64,000 nt of DNA from Rhizobium rosettiformans (GCF_016806065.1 NZ_CP032408.1:1-64000); one strand, 5' to 3'; counted from the stretch's first letter, positions 1 to 10,119 are shown. Numbers and translations are program-made. The notes: generated by a model not told the origin, from the sequence alone.

Positions 1-1
1 C

Positions 2-835
2 TTCGCTATCGTGGAAGCTTTCTGGATCCTGAGCGGTAGAAACGATGCCAGCCTTGTCAATCGGTGGAATCCATCCCTTCCAAAGTTCGCGGGCCAAACA
101 GCAACGTATGATGGTGCCTATGGGTACCGGCTCCGCAAGCATTTTGGTGTCGATCAAGTCGAGCAAGCGATCGACGCCCTGAATAGCAATCCCTCTACAC
201 GCCAGGTCGCGCTGCAGATTTGGAGCGCAAGAGACGATCTTCCCTTCGAAGATGGCCGTCCCCGATCGCTCGACGTCCCTTGCAATGCTGGCTCATTCCT
301 GCGCGTGAAGCATGACGCGCTTCATTGGCTTCAGGTCCTGAGAAGCAACGATCTCAATCGCGGCACGCCGTATAACTTTGTCCAGTTCACCTTGCTGCAG
401 GAATTCATCGCAGGGTGCCTAGGGATCGGTCTGGGTGGTTACACACATATCTGCAACAGCTTGCATGTATATGAAGCAGATCGCGAGACATTCTCGATCG
501 CAGCTGGCCCCACCCCGCGGTCCCGCACTTCGATAAGCTTGCCGCGAAAGGAAGCGTTCGAAGCACTCCAGGATGTCGAGGCGCTGCTCGATCGTCTGAG
601 CGATCCAGAACTTGACGATCGCAAAATTCGTGTGCTGATCGACGACCGGCTCCTGCCCGATGGGCATCAAGATCTACTTCTCATCGCCGCCGCTGACATT
701 GCCCGTCGCAATGGCTGGGTCGACGCCCAATTTGCGGCCGAGAGCGGCTGTAACGATCCGATGCTCCGCGCCGTCTGGAAGAGGTGGTGCGACCGCTTTA
801 GTCCGGCGATGCGTCCCGAAAAGGTTGTCTTCTAA
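2..835 (+). CDS. Thymidylate-synthase-fold protein, 5' end outside window
   Basis: Thymidylate synthase / dUMP hydroxymethylase superfamily; such enzymes transfer a one-carbon unit to C5 of a pyrimidine nucleotide. Counting from the GTG at 11, the nucleophile motif is DVPCN (C91), followed by RSND (111-114), YNF (N122, at the place of the Asn that selects uracil over cytosine) and LHVYE (H152, Y154). These match the catalytic Cys, RS.D, N177 and H207/Y209 sites of E. coli ThyA. The frame is open to the window edge and the residues before the GTG (FAI) continue the family's early helix, so the true start lies upstream. The His after the catalytic Cys is replaced by Asn and overall similarity is distant, so it is more likely a specialised homologue than housekeeping ThyA. 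Its stop codon directly abuts the phosphoesterase start, indicating co-translation. Product specificity is not deducible. Confidence 0.8.
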   Translation, partial: FAIVEAFWILSGRNDASLVNRWNPSLPKFAGQTATYDGAYGYRLRKHFGVDQVEQAIDALNSNPSTRQVALQIWSARDDLPFEDGRPRSLDVPCNAGSFLRVKHDALHWLQVLRSNDLNRGTPYNFVQFTLLQEFIAGCLGIGLGGYTHICNSLHVYEADRETFSIAAGPTPRSRTSISLPRKEAFEALQDVEALLDRLSDPELDDRKIRVLIDDRLLPDGHQDLLLIAAADIARRNGWVDAQFAAESGCNDPMLRAVWKRWCDRFSPAMRPEKVVF

Positions 836-3151
836 ATGGCTAAAGCTCTTATTCTCCATGTTACTGATCCACATTTTTTTGAAGTTGAGGCAAGCCCGCT
901 CTTTCACGATCACAAGGTCACGGTCACGGGTCTGAAGCAGGATTCGCGGCAGGAGATATTTGGCTTGACCCTGGAGCTTCTGTCGAAGCGCCTTCAGGAG
1001 CGAAAGGAAACACTGGACGCCGTGATCTTCACGGGCGATGCCCAAGACCGCAATTCCGCGGGCGGCCATCAGGAACTGCGCGAACAGCTCCTCAAACATC
1101 TGGCGATCTGCGGCGTTCGGGGAGACAACATTGTTGCCACGCCGGGTAATCACGACGTTAACCGTGAACTTCCTGTTGACGACAAGGAACGTTTCAAGGA
1201 GTTCATGAAGACTTGGCGCGACAATGGAGCGATCACTCCGTGGATTGACGGCGAGGAAAATGGAGATGCTAGAAAGCACCGGTTTGAAGATCCGGACAAA
1301 CTATTCGAAATCTATCCGCTGAATTCAAGTCACTGGGCACAGACGACCTTGACCCCGTCTAAAGCGGTCTCGGGCTTGCTTCCCGCCCTGCAGAATCGAT
1401 TCGATAAGAAGATTGATCCGGCGGAATTCGAACAGGCATACAATGAACTGATTTTGCCGCAATTGCAGAAACTTGCATCCGCAGACATTGCGCGCGTGTC
1501 CCCTGAACAGCTTGATTTCGTCCGCAACCTGATCGGCCAGCAGAATCCCAAGGTCCGGCCACTTCGGATCGTCGCGCTACATCATCATCTGATCGCGCCG
1601 AGTGTTGGCGAAGAGTTTCGGCCGTTCGCAGACATCACCAATCTCAGTCTTCTAAGAGCGTTTCTACGCCAAAACGAGATCGACATCGTCGTGCACGGGC
1701 ACAAGCATGTCGAAAATCTCACCTACGACTACATCTATCCGAATGACGGTCCGCTCAATCTTGAACCGCACCGAATGATGGTGATCTCCGGCGGCGCCCT
1801 TGACATCAGACGCGGAGACTCGCCGCTCCGCCTCATCAGACTGTCTGGCATGCCAGGAGCGCCGGAAGTCGAAGTTGAAACCATTCCTTTAGCGGTGCGC
1901 GGCCTGAATTTGGAGGATGGACCTCGCCTGAAAGGGCGAGTCTGGCGGACCAATCACACCGTCGGCGGTGGCCCGGTCATCATCACCGGAAACGACATCG
2001 ATGAGGTCTATTCCCGCGCGGTTCGCGCTGCTCACGAAGAGGCGCAGGGAGGCATGCTTATCGTCCACCTTGACCTCGAAGGGCCAAAGACCGACGAGAG
2101 GGCAAAACAGCTGCCCTTTCCTCACAATTACCCGGATCCGGACGGCGAAAAGCCGGGCGATTTTGGGCAAGATTGGGTCCAAAGCCTTGTGTCGTGGTGG
2201 CAACTTTCAAGATCCGTCCTGGAAGAACGGATCCCGTATATCCATGGAACACGTCTGGAGCGCTTCGCCGGCAAGTTCAATCAGATGAACCGGCTGATCG
2301 CGTTGCTGAAGCAGAACAAATCCACATCCCGCGGCATAGCGACACTGATCGATCCGACGCGCGACTTTACCGCAGATGGGTCGAAGGAGGACTTCGCCTC
2401 CTTCTGCTTTATTCAGTTCAAATGGCGATCTGACGGATCGGGCAGCCGTAATCTTCTTGACTGCATCGGCTACTACCGAGCCCAGGAATTTAAGCACTGG
2501 TGGCCGATCAATGTTGCCGAACTGCGGGAACTGCAGATGCAGGTTGCCAACGCCGTTGACGGAGTGCCGGGCAGGATTACGACGATCGCTGCTGACGCCC
2601 GCGCGGTTTTTACACGCACGCCCGGACAGGTCGCTGTTCCAACCATTGACCGCTGGCTCGACCAGGCCCCGGAAAAGCTTGCAAGCCTGTCGATGATGTT
2701 ATCGGGGATACCGCTCCCCATGGAACAAGGTCTCGCCCGGACATGGTCGGAGTTTCTCACCGACCAGCAAGCGGCCGCCGATGCAAGCAACTACAATCCG
2801 GAAGGGGTGCCAGTCGCCGTCGATGGGCTGCGGATGCTTGAAAGGCTTATATCGCAATTTTCGTCCGAAGATGAACACACCACAGAATTGCGCATGACGC
2901 TTCGCAATCTGGCGGACCAGAACGAACGGTACGAGAAATCGTCCCGCGACCGCGCTGATTACGACAAGTGGGCCCCCGCGGCCGCTCACTACGTCAAGAA
3001 ACTGCAGGCGCTGACGAACCGAACGGTGGCTCCCCCGCGTGCGCCTAAGAGCCGGACTACCGACCGCGTTGAAAGCCACGCCAACGACGCTAGTGCATCG
3101 AAAGGCGGGCCCCTAAAGCCGTCGGGTCGGCCGAAGACGAAAACACGCTGA
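836..3151 (+). CDS. Large calcineurin-like metallophosphoesterase
   Basis: 771 aa. Residues 1 to about 300 are a calcineurin-type metallophosphoesterase domain with the full dinuclear metal signature: DPH (D11, H13), GDAQD (67-71), GNHD (104-107), an HHH motif near 250 and GHKH near 288-291. The remaining 450 residues have no domain I recognise; they contain charged, probably helical stretches and a basic, low-complexity tail. The protein is much longer than a stand-alone phosphoesterase, so the C-terminal part probably gives target specificity. It starts immediately after the stop of the thymidylate-synthase-like gene (TAAATG), so the two form one unit. The substrate (nucleotide, nucleic acid or other phosphodiester) cannot be read from sequence. 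Long phosphoesterases paired with nucleotide enzymes occur in phage-defence loci, but that role here is inference. Confidence 0.85.
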   Translation: MAKALILHVTDPHFFEVEASPLFHDHKVTVTGLKQDSRQEIFGLTLELLSKRLQERKETLDAVIFTGDAQDRNSAGGHQELREQLLKHLAICGVRGDNIVATPGNHDVNRELPVDDKERFKEFMKTWRDNGAITPWIDGEENGDARKHRFEDPDKLFEIYPLNSSHWAQTTLTPSKAVSGLLPALQNRFDKKIDPAEFEQAYNELILPQLQKLASADIARVSPEQLDFVRNLIGQQNPKVRPLRIVALHHHLIAPSVGEEFRPFADITNLSLLRAFLRQNEIDIVVHGHKHVENLTYDYIYPNDGPLNLEPHRMMVISGGALDIRRGDSPLRLIRLSGMPGAPEVEVETIPLAVRGLNLEDGPRLKGRVWRTNHTVGGGPVIITGNDIDEVYSRAVRAAHEEAQGGMLIVHLDLEGPKTDERAKQLPFPHNYPDPDGEKPGDFGQDWVQSLVSWWQLSRSVLEERIPYIHGTRLERFAGKFNQMNRLIALLKQNKSTSRGIATLIDPTRDFTADGSKEDFASFCFIQFKWRSDGSGSRNLLDCIGYYRAQEFKHWWPINVAELRELQMQVANAVDGVPGRITTIAADARAVFTRTPGQVAVPTIDRWLDQAPEKLASLSMMLSGIPLPMEQGLARTWSEFLTDQQAAADASNYNPEGVPVAVDGLRMLERLISQFSSEDEHTTELRMTLRNLADQNERYEKSSRDRADYDKWAPAAAHYVKKLQALTNRTVAPPRAPKSRTTDRVESHANDASASKGGPLKPSGRPKTKTR

Positions 3152-3237
3152 GTGCCAAATTCCCGCACAGAAACAGAGATAGATTCGGATCGACGATCGG
3201 CCCAAGCCTCACCGACAACTGTGAGGTCAATCCGGGT

Positions 3238-4410
3238 TCACAAGATCCCCCACGCCCGAAACCTCCCCCTGCCCGTCATCTCGCGAAGATCGAGCTCCTG
3301 CACGATGCGCCTCGCTCCTTGAGGCGTGACCTCGAGCGTCTTCGCCACCATCCCGGCCGAGATCAACGGCCGCGCCATGACCAACTCGACCAGCTCCGGC
3401 AGCCTGGACGATGTCCGCCGTCCCTCAAGCTTGCGCATCATCATCTGCCACGCCAGCACCAGCCGGTCATGCTCTTTCAGCCCCGTCTCAGCGGCAATCG
3501 TCAGCGCTCGACTTATCGCCAGCAACCGCGTCTGCCGGTCACGATGCCGGCGCCGATCGACAGGGATCGCTTTGAGCCCAAGATTGATCGCCGCGAGATG
3601 ACCGCCAGTGGTGACGCCACCCTCGCGAAGGACCGAGGAGGCGAGCAAACGCCCGAGCCAAGGCGCATGCTGGAGGACGGAGATCTCATTCCACGCATCG
3701 AGGGCGACGATCGCCTGAAGGACCGGTGGCAGATCCTGGGCGCGAGCCAGCACGGCCTGCCACTCCTCCAGCCGCTCATCCTCATCCCAGTCAAGGTCAT
3801 AAACGAACGGATCTTTTTCCGGAGCGTCTTTGACACGGCCCGGCTTCTTCGCCTCTTCAATAGCCGCTTCCGAGCGGGCAATTACCGCATCGATCGCGGC
3901 AAACGCGTCACCCAGACCGTCTTCAACTTCGTCCTCCACCTCCCCCACCCCGGCCGGAGCACCGGTCGGCTCGACATTCCCCTCCGGCATCCCCTCCCCG
4001 TCCTCACCCCATGATGCCGCGGGCAACGCCCGCCCGCGGAGGGAGGCGAGGCCGGGACCTGAGAGCGCCCAGGCGGCGGGATGGGCGGCGATGCGTCGGC
4101 GGGTTCTCAGGATGTCACGGGCGATGGTGAGTTCGTGGGTGGGGGCACGGATGTCCCGGAGCGCATCATGCAGAACGAGGTCTTCGAGATGAACGAGTTC
4201 ACCGTCGACCCAGAGCGAGGCATGCGCGTCGAGGAAATGCGAGCGCTCGAGAAGGCCGTGGCCGACGGGAGAGCGGGCAATGCGCTCATCGAGACGAGCA
4301 AGAGCGACCCCAGCCTCGGACATCGGCCGCAACAGTACCTGGAGCAAATCCGGTGGCACGAGGGATTGAACGAAGCCGCTTTCGCGGCAGTTGGGGCGTC
4401 TGATTTGCAT
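3238..4410 (-). CDS. DUF1612 / helix-turn-helix protein (RHE_PE00001 family)
   Basis: About 390 aa. The N-terminal half carries the conserved [12 protein letters not shown]...[26 protein letters not shown] block that I recognise from the DUF1612 family common on rhizobial plasmids. A variable acidic linker follows, then a C-terminal helix-turn-helix segment ([19 protein letters not shown]) consistent with DNA binding. The start was placed at the internal Met (MQIRRPNC) because family members begin close to this block; an in-frame ATG 39 bases upstream is possible. It is divergent from the neighbouring recombinase gene, with only about 60 bases between them. Members are frequently found next to insertion sequences on rhizobial replicons. 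The function is not established. Confidence 0.75.
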   Translation of the reverse strand: MQIRRPNCRESGFVQSLVPPDLLQVLLRPMSEAGVALARLDERIARSPVGHGLLERSHFLDAHASLWVDGELVHLEDLVLHDALRDIRAPTHELTIARDILRTRRRIAAHPAAWALSGPGLASLRGRALPAASWGEDGEGMPEGNVEPTGAPAGVGEVEDEVEDGLGDAFAAIDAVIARSEAAIEEAKKPGRVKDAPEKDPFVYDLDWDEDERLEEWQAVLARAQDLPPVLQAIVALDAWNEISVLQHAPWLGRLLASSVLREGGVTTGGHLAAINLGLKAIPVDRRRHRDRQTRLLAISRALTIAAETGLKEHDRLVLAWQMMMRKLEGRRTSSRLPELVELVMARPLISAGMVAKTLEVTPQGARRIVQELDLREMTGRGRFRAWGIL

Positions 4411-4469
4411 GGCGTGTCTCTGGTTTGAAGGATTGGCTGTTTTGGCCAACCTTTGAACGGGAGATTATC

Positions 4470-5330
4470 ATGAGTAAGATGAGCCCTCTACGCCGGCGGA
4501 TGATCGAGGACATGACAATCCGCAACCTGTCGCCGGCGACGCAGCGATCCTATTTGCATGCGGTGACGAAGTTCTCGCGCTATTTCGGGCGATCGCCAGA
4601 CCGACTTGGACTGGAAGACGTGCGCGCCTTTCAGGTGCATCTGGTGTCGACGGGCCTGTCATGGCCGGCCTTGAACCAGACGGTCTGTGCGCTGCGGTTC
4701 TTCTTTGGCGTCACCCTTGGGCATGATGATATACCGGAGCGCATCGCCTATCCCCGTACGCCATCCAAGCTGCCGACGATATTGAATGGCGACGAGATCG
4801 TGCGCTTTCTCGAAGCGATACCAAGCCTGAAGACAAGAGCAGCACTGACGACGGCTTATGCGGCAGGGCTGCGCGCCTCAGAGACTGTCAGTCTTAAAGT
4901 CGGCAACATCGACAGTGAACGAGGTGTCATCAGCGTCGAGCATGGCAAGGGCGGCAAGGACCGAACCGTGATGCTCTCGGCACAGTTACTGGGCATCCTT
5001 CGCGCTTATTGGAAACTAGCACGACCGCAGTTCTGGCTGTTTCCGGGCAGGGACGAGACTATGCCGATCAGTGTCCAAGTCTTGCACTCGGCCTGCCGTT
5101 CGGCGCGGACTGCCGCTGGCATCGACAAACGGGTGACGGTGCATACACTTCGTCACAGCTTTGCCACCCATCTTCTGGAAAGCGGAACCGATATTCGGAT
5201 CATCCAGGTTCTCCTCGGCCACAACAATCTGTCCACCACGGCCCGCTACACGAAGGTTTCCAATCGGCTGATCCGCAGCACGACCAGCCCCCTCGACCGC
5301 CTGACGCTGGAGGTGGTGCCGCCGGGCTGA
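4470..5330 (+). CDS. IS91-associated tyrosine recombinase
   Basis: 286 aa phage-integrase family. The N-terminal SAM-like DNA-binding domain (MTIRNLSPATQRSYLHAVTKF) is followed by the catalytic domain. The Arg of box I lies in AAGLRASETVSLKVGNID, the Lys in GKGGKDRTVML, and the box II HTLRHSFATHLLESG, LGHNN and tyrosine (TARYTKV) residues are all visible, so the enzyme looks intact. The ATG at 4470 is preceded by a GGGAG ribosome-binding site at 4459-4463, which favours it over the upstream in-frame start at 4425. The stop is 12 bases before the IS91 transposase. In this IS91 subgroup the recombinase is carried as an accessory gene; whether it takes part in transposition is unknown. Confidence 0.85.
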   Translation: MSKMSPLRRRMIEDMTIRNLSPATQRSYLHAVTKFSRYFGRSPDRLGLEDVRAFQVHLVSTGLSWPALNQTVCALRFFFGVTLGHDDIPERIAYPRTPSKLPTILNGDEIVRFLEAIPSLKTRAALTTAYAAGLRASETVSLKVGNIDSERGVISVEHGKGGKDRTVMLSAQLLGILRAYWKLARPQFWLFPGRDETMPISVQVLHSACRSARTAAGIDKRVTVHTLRHSFATHLLESGTDIRIIQVLLGHNNLSTTARYTKVSNRLIRSTTSPLDRLTLEVVPPG

Positions 5331-5342
5331 GGACGTCTCGCC

Positions 5343-6518
5343 ATGGTGGCGGGACTGGAGGTGGCGGACATCTTTCGCCGCCACGGGGAACGATATCGTC
5401 TAACACACGACGCTCATCTCGGGCGTGTCGAACGTCGGGTCATGAGCGCCATCGAGATGTGCCGGACCGCGCGCCTCGGCGGCCATGTCCAGCAGTGCCA
5501 GGATTGTGACACGCTCCGCATCGCCTACAATTCGTGCCGCAACCGGCATTGCCCAAAATGCCAGGGACAGGCAAGCCGCGACTGGCTTGCAGCGCGGCAG
5601 GCAGACCTGCTACCGATCGGCTACTTCCACGTCGTGTTCACCGTGCCGCAAGCGATTGCGGCAATCGCCTTCCAGAACAAGGAGGCGGTCTATGCCATCC
5701 TGTTTCGCGCCGTCGCCGAGACGCTGCGCAGGCTTGCGGCCGATCCTAGACATCTCGGTGCCGAGATTGGCTTCATCGCGGTGCTGCACTCCTGGGGCCA
5801 GAACCTGCAGTATCACCCGCATGTCCATTGCATCGTGCCGGGCGGCGGATTGTCTGTCGAGCGATCCAGATGGGTTGCTTTCAGGCCAAACTTCTTCATG
5901 CCCGTGCGCGTTTTGTCCCGCCTGTTCCGGCGGCTGTTTCTCGAACACTTGAAGCAGGCCTTCGAGCTCGGCCAGCTTCAGTTCTTCGGCGACATTGCCG
6001 GCCTGGCTGATCCGGCTGCCTTCAATCGAACCCTTAAAGCGGCCCGCCGTATCGAATGGGTCGTCTATGCAAAACCACCATTTGCAGGACCCGGACAGGT
6101 GCTGGCCTATCTAGGTCGCTACACCCATCGCATCGCCATCTCCAATTCCCGCCTCGTCAGCATGGACGGTGACCGCGTCACCTTTCGATGGAAGGATTAC
6201 CGAACCGGCGGCGTCCAGAAGCTGATGACACTCGATGCGCACGAGTTCATCCGTCGTTTCCTGCTGCACACCGTGCCGGACGGCTTCCATCGCATTCGAC
6301 ATTACGGTCTGCTTGCCAATGGTCATCGGCAAGTGAAGCTGGACCTGTGCCGAAGGCTGCTCAACGTCCCGCCGCCAGAACAGCAGGTCGAAGAACCGGA
6401 GGCAGGGCCAACACCTGTGGCACACCGATGCCCCTGTTGCGGTGGAGCCATGACAATCATAGGCGCGTGGACCCCACTCCAGCCTGTCTGCCGACCAGCA
6501 TGGGACGACAGTTCATGA
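5343..6518 (+). CDS. IS91-family Y2 transposase
   Basis: 391 aa. An N-terminal zinc ribbon (CQDCDTLRIAYNSCRNRHCPKCQG, about residues 50-75) is followed by the Y2 rolling-circle transposase domain with the HUH metal motif in YHPHVHCIV and the tyrosine region YLGRYTHRIAI. A second Cys pair near the C-terminus (CPCCGGAM) is typical. The length matches the family and no interruption is visible. It follows the recombinase with no room for a separate promoter, so the two are probably co-transcribed. Confidence 0.9.
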   Translation: MVAGLEVADIFRRHGERYRLTHDAHLGRVERRVMSAIEMCRTARLGGHVQQCQDCDTLRIAYNSCRNRHCPKCQGQASRDWLAARQADLLPIGYFHVVFTVPQAIAAIAFQNKEAVYAILFRAVAETLRRLAADPRHLGAEIGFIAVLHSWGQNLQYHPHVHCIVPGGGLSVERSRWVAFRPNFFMPVRVLSRLFRRLFLEHLKQAFELGQLQFFGDIAGLADPAAFNRTLKAARRIEWVVYAKPPFAGPGQVLAYLGRYTHRIAISNSRLVSMDGDRVTFRWKDYRTGGVQKLMTLDAHEFIRRFLLHTVPDGFHRIRHYGLLANGHRQVKLDLCRRLLNVPPPEQQVEEPEAGPTPVAHRCPCCGGAMTIIGAWTPLQPVCRPAWDDSS

Positions 6519-6904
6519 CTATGCCCGGAATTCGATCAGTCCAGCGATCAGCGTCGGCATGTCAAGCGGCCGCGGGAGCCACGCTTTGGCCGATTACGCC
6601 GGTGGCACATAAAAAGAACCGGCGCCTGGTGTCAGAGCCATCTCAACCCGCCGACAGGGCACCCCAAAACATCCTGTATGCCGCTTTGGTTCTCCTGCCT
6701 CATCAATCAACGCGGTTCTTTGAGGCACGACCCCACCAGACGCCATCGACCGCAGCGGCGAAATCCCCATAGCGCAAAACAACCCGCGCCTTCGTTCAAT
6801 CCGGCTTCAATGAGGTCCGGTCAGTGAATGCCGCACGCTCAGCGGCCGGACCTCACAGAACCCTCCAGATTCCTGTTTCCGGTAATTCATGATTCACTCC
6901 CGTT
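6519..6904. other. Non-coding spacer between two IS genes
   Basis: I see no convincing gene in these 386 bases. The stretch probably includes the terminal end of the IS91 element and the left end of the IS66-type element. Its only clear structure is the 10-bp inverted repeat at 6811-6855. Confidence 0.5.
6811..6855. repeat. 10-bp perfect inverted repeat
   Basis: TGAGGTCCGG at 6811-6820 is repeated inverted as CCGGACCTCA at 6846-6855 with a 25-base loop. It lies about 50 bases before the IS66-type transposase. It could be an IS end structure, a transcription stop protecting the transposase from outside reading, or a regulator site. Confidence 0.5.
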
Positions 6905-8578
6905 ATGACGAAGCGCCGCCTGCCCATGGTCGAGCATGCCGACACGCTGTCGCTGAAGGCGCTGCGAGAGCTCGTGACCGGCCTGGTGGAGCGTGCTGAT
7001 CGGGCAGACGCCCGGATTGAGAAGCTCGAAGCTGAAAACCAGAGGCTTCGCGATGAGAACGATCAGCTCAGGCTGGAAAACACCCGGCTTAAGATCGACA
7101 ACCAGCTTCTGCGCGACGAGATTGCGCGCCTGAAAAATCTGCCGCCCCGCCCACCCTTCAGACCGTCGGGCATGGAGAAAGCGACGGGTGACAAGCCGCT
7201 CTCGGGCAAGGATCCGGCGCCCCGGCCGCGAGGGCCGAAGAACGACACGAAGCGGGTGACGCGTGAAGAGGTGCTGCCTGCCAGTGTACCGCCCGGATCG
7301 CGATTCAAGGGCTACAAGGACTGCTTCGTCCGGGATCTGGTGCTCAAGGTCGAGGTGGTTCGTTACCGGCGGGAGTGCTGGGTGACGCCAGAGGGGGACA
7401 CCATCACAGCACAGCTGCCTGCGGGGATAAGGGGTGGCTTTGGACCCAATCTGCGACGGTTCTGTCTGATGCTGCATGCGCATGGGCAGGTCACGACGCA
7501 GCGAATGACGACGTTGCTCAACGACGTCGGTGTCGAGATCTCCAAACGCCAGGTGGTGCGGTTCCTGACAGAGAGGCTGGATGGTTTCCACGCCGAGGAT
7601 GCCGCCGTGCTGCATGCCGGCCTTGTGTCTGCGCCTTACGTGACCGTCGACGACACCGGTGCCCGTCACGCCAACCGCAATTTCCATACGACGCATATTG
7701 GCGGCGAGCATTTCACAGCCTTTCGCACGGCGTCCTCGAAGTCGCGACTGAACTTCCTCGCCCTCTTGCGCGGCAACTACCAGGACTATGTTCTCAACGA
7801 CGCCGCTTTCGCGCTGCTGGAAGACCGGCAGGTCGACCCTGCCCTTGCTGCCCGGTTGAACACCCATAAACCGCTGAGGTTTGCCAATCAGGTGCCCTTC
7901 CTCCAGCATCTCGCCGAACATGGCATCGACATCTTCGACACGGAGACGCTTCGGCCGTTCGCTGAGGCCGGCATATGGGGCGCCATCCGCCATCATGGCC
8001 TGGTTGGAAACGCGGTGATCGTCTCCGATGATGCCGGGCAGTTTCGGGTTGGTACCCACGCGCTGTGTTGGGTGCATGCGGAACGGCTGCTGCAAAAGCT
8101 GATGCCGGCCACGCCCTGCCAGGTGAAGCACGTCGAGACCCTGCGCGAGCTCATCTGGCACTTCTACAGGGCTCTCAAAGCCTATCGACGAAGGCCTGAC
8201 CCAGCTATGGCCAAGGGCCTGCGGGCTCGCTTCGACCGGATATTCTCGATCCGCACCGGCTACAGCGATCTCGACAAACTGCTGTTTCGGCTGAGGCGTC
8301 GCAAGCCGGAGCTGCTCATGGTTCTTGAGCGGCCGGAGATCCCGCTTCATACCAATGCGTCGGAGCGCGATCTGCGTGGCTTTGTCATCAAGCGGAAGAT
8401 TTCCGGAGGCACGGTCAGCAGAAACGGCCGCCAGGCGCGCGACAGCATGCTGGGCCTTTCGAAGACCTGCCAGAAGCTCGGCCTGTCGTTCTGGCACTAT
8501 CTGGGCGATCGGCTGGCGATCGGCACATCGCTCCCAGCCATTCCTCCACTGGCCACCATAATCGTTGCCCGGTCCTGA
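6905..8578 (+). CDS. tnpC: IS66-family transposase
   Basis: 557 aa. An N-terminal coiled coil with leucine-zipper pattern (residues about 30-80, LEAENQRLRDENDQLRLENT) is followed by the DDE domain of IS66 TnpC. The acidic residues lie in VDDTGARH, VSDDAGQF and TNASERDLRGFV; the last is the diagnostic block with the catalytic Glu. It looks complete. The usual IS66 accessory genes tnpA and tnpB are not present next to it, so this is either a single-gene IS66 relative or a remnant. Terminal inverted repeats could not be assigned with certainty. Confidence 0.85.
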   Translation: MTKRRLPMVEHADTLSLKALRELVTGLVERADRADARIEKLEAENQRLRDENDQLRLENTRLKIDNQLLRDEIARLKNLPPRPPFRPSGMEKATGDKPLSGKDPAPRPRGPKNDTKRVTREEVLPASVPPGSRFKGYKDCFVRDLVLKVEVVRYRRECWVTPEGDTITAQLPAGIRGGFGPNLRRFCLMLHAHGQVTTQRMTTLLNDVGVEISKRQVVRFLTERLDGFHAEDAAVLHAGLVSAPYVTVDDTGARHANRNFHTTHIGGEHFTAFRTASSKSRLNFLALLRGNYQDYVLNDAAFALLEDRQVDPALAARLNTHKPLRFANQVPFLQHLAEHGIDIFDTETLRPFAEAGIWGAIRHHGLVGNAVIVSDDAGQFRVGTHALCWVHAERLLQKLMPATPCQVKHVETLRELIWHFYRALKAYRRRPDPAMAKGLRARFDRIFSIRTGYSDLDKLLFRLRRRKPELLMVLERPEIPLHTNASERDLRGFVIKRKISGGTVSRNGRQARDSMLGLSKTCQKLGLSFWHYLGDRLAIGTSLPAIPPLATIIVARS

Positions 8579-8583
8579 GCGCA

Positions 8584-9108
8584 TCACCGACGTTCTGGCT
8601 TTGGGAAGGACACGACCTTGCCGTCGTCGGACTGGATCTGACCCGCGGTGTCGAGCACGTGGACGCCGGTGGGTTTCAGCAGGGTCGGCGATACATTCCA
8701 TTGACGGTTATCAGCGGCATGCACCGTCACCGTCTTCTTGTTGCGGCGGATGACGACACCACGAACCAAAACACCGCCAGGGCCTTCAAACTCCACGCCG
8801 CTTCCGACCCTGATTTCTTGAAGGGCCGCGGTGGTTCGCTGGTGATGCAAATACTGCAGACGCTCGACGATGCGCGCGTTGAGTTCGATGAGGGTTGCTT
8901 CGTCCAGACTATCGATATCGATCTGCCGCATTTGCTCCGCCCCACTCTCCTGTTGATCGTCAGCCCCACCATGCCAATCGGCACTTCGGCAGACAACCAG
9001 ATGCCCACGGATCGGCTTGTTTTCGGGCACTGCCACCGGATTAGCCCCGCTTACCTCCAGCAATGCTGTCATGCTGATTTTCGCGAGATCGTAAGCCATT
9101 GAAATCAT
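8584..9108 (-). CDS. Conserved hypothetical protein
   Basis: 174 aa if started at the first ATG. The recognisable part begins at an internal Met (8931): LNARIVERLQYLHHQ, then a small beta-rich module (VGSGVEFEGPGGVLVRGVVIRRNKKTVTVHAADNRQWNVSPTLLKP) of a kind often seen in short proteins of rhizobial accessory regions. A GGAG lies only three bases before the 8931 ATG and no good ribosome-binding site precedes the 9108 ATG, so the start is uncertain. It is convergent with the IS66-type transposase, with stops a few bases apart. The function is unknown; the beta-module could bind nucleic acid, but nothing proves it. Confidence 0.6.
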   Translation of the reverse strand: MISMAYDLAKISMTALLEVSGANPVAVPENKPIRGHLVVCRSADWHGGADDQQESGAEQMRQIDIDSLDEATLIELNARIVERLQYLHHQRTTAALQEIRVGSGVEFEGPGGVLVRGVVIRRNKKTVTVHAADNRQWNVSPTLLKPTGVHVLDTAGQIQSDDGKVVSFPKPERR

Positions 9109-9189
9109 GGTAAATGATTTCTTATAAGAACTCTATATCAATATTACTATTCCTCACATGGTACGGTTGCTCGTTGAGCGCTTAACCAT

Positions 9190-9208
9190 CGATAAGTAAC
9201 CCTTATCG
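9190..9208. promoter_or_regulatory. Inverted repeat upstream of toxin-antitoxin operon
   Basis: CGATAAG at 9190-9196 and CTTATCG at 9202-9208 form a 7-bp palindrome with a 5-base centre, about 80 bases before the antitoxin start. Phd/YefM antitoxins autorepress by binding palindromes near their promoter, so this is a plausible operator. That is inference from position only. Confidence 0.35.
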
Positions 9209-9228
9209 GAGTTGTGCGAGTCTGTTAG

Positions 9229-9933
<705 letters not shown>

Positions 9934-9944
<11 letters not shown>

Positions 9945-10119
9945 ACAGACTCCAGTAGCCAGGCGCGTCGCCGAACTCGACACCATTGCCGCAGTGCTGC
10001 CGATGGAGCGGCGCGACGAACTCGCGGAGCTTCTGACCGACCAGGCCCAGTCGGCCCGAAGCTGCGATTTTGGCCAACTCAAGGAACGGATAGCGAACGT
10101 GCAGTCACGTAGAAGCTGA
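9934..10119 (+). pseudogene. N-terminal remnant of a tyrosine integrase
   Basis: The short frame VARRVAELDTIAAVLPMERRDELAELLTDQ resembles the extreme N-terminus of alphaproteobacterial site-specific integrases, which normally continue with ATLKHLA...SDLAYLEAW. Here the similarity stops after LTDQ and the frame runs into the resolvase region, ending inside the 3' end of the antisense resolvase gene. It overlaps the toxin stop. This is most likely a gene truncated when the resolvase-bearing element arrived. The match is from memory of the family. Confidence 0.5.

Larger units (their letters stand above)
4470..6518 (+). mobile_element. IS91-family element (recombinase plus transposase; ends not defined)
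   Basis: The two adjacent genes, a tyrosine recombinase and a zinc-ribbon HUH/Y2 transposase, form the characteristic two-gene module of one IS91 subgroup that moves by rolling-circle replication. Coordinates cover only the coding part. IS91 elements lack terminal inverted repeats and target duplications, so the ori and ter ends cannot be fixed by eye. The non-coding 6519-6904 stretch probably contains the downstream end. Confidence 0.7.

Noticed and set aside
674..1279. 201-aa minus-strand frame over the TS-like/phosphoesterase junction
   Set aside because: Overlaps two genes with clear catalytic motifs on the other strand.
6887..8701. 604-aa open frame on the minus strand across the IS66-type gene
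   Set aside because: It is antisense to a transposase with complete catalytic motifs; the composition is that of a GC-rich mirror frame and no domain is visible.
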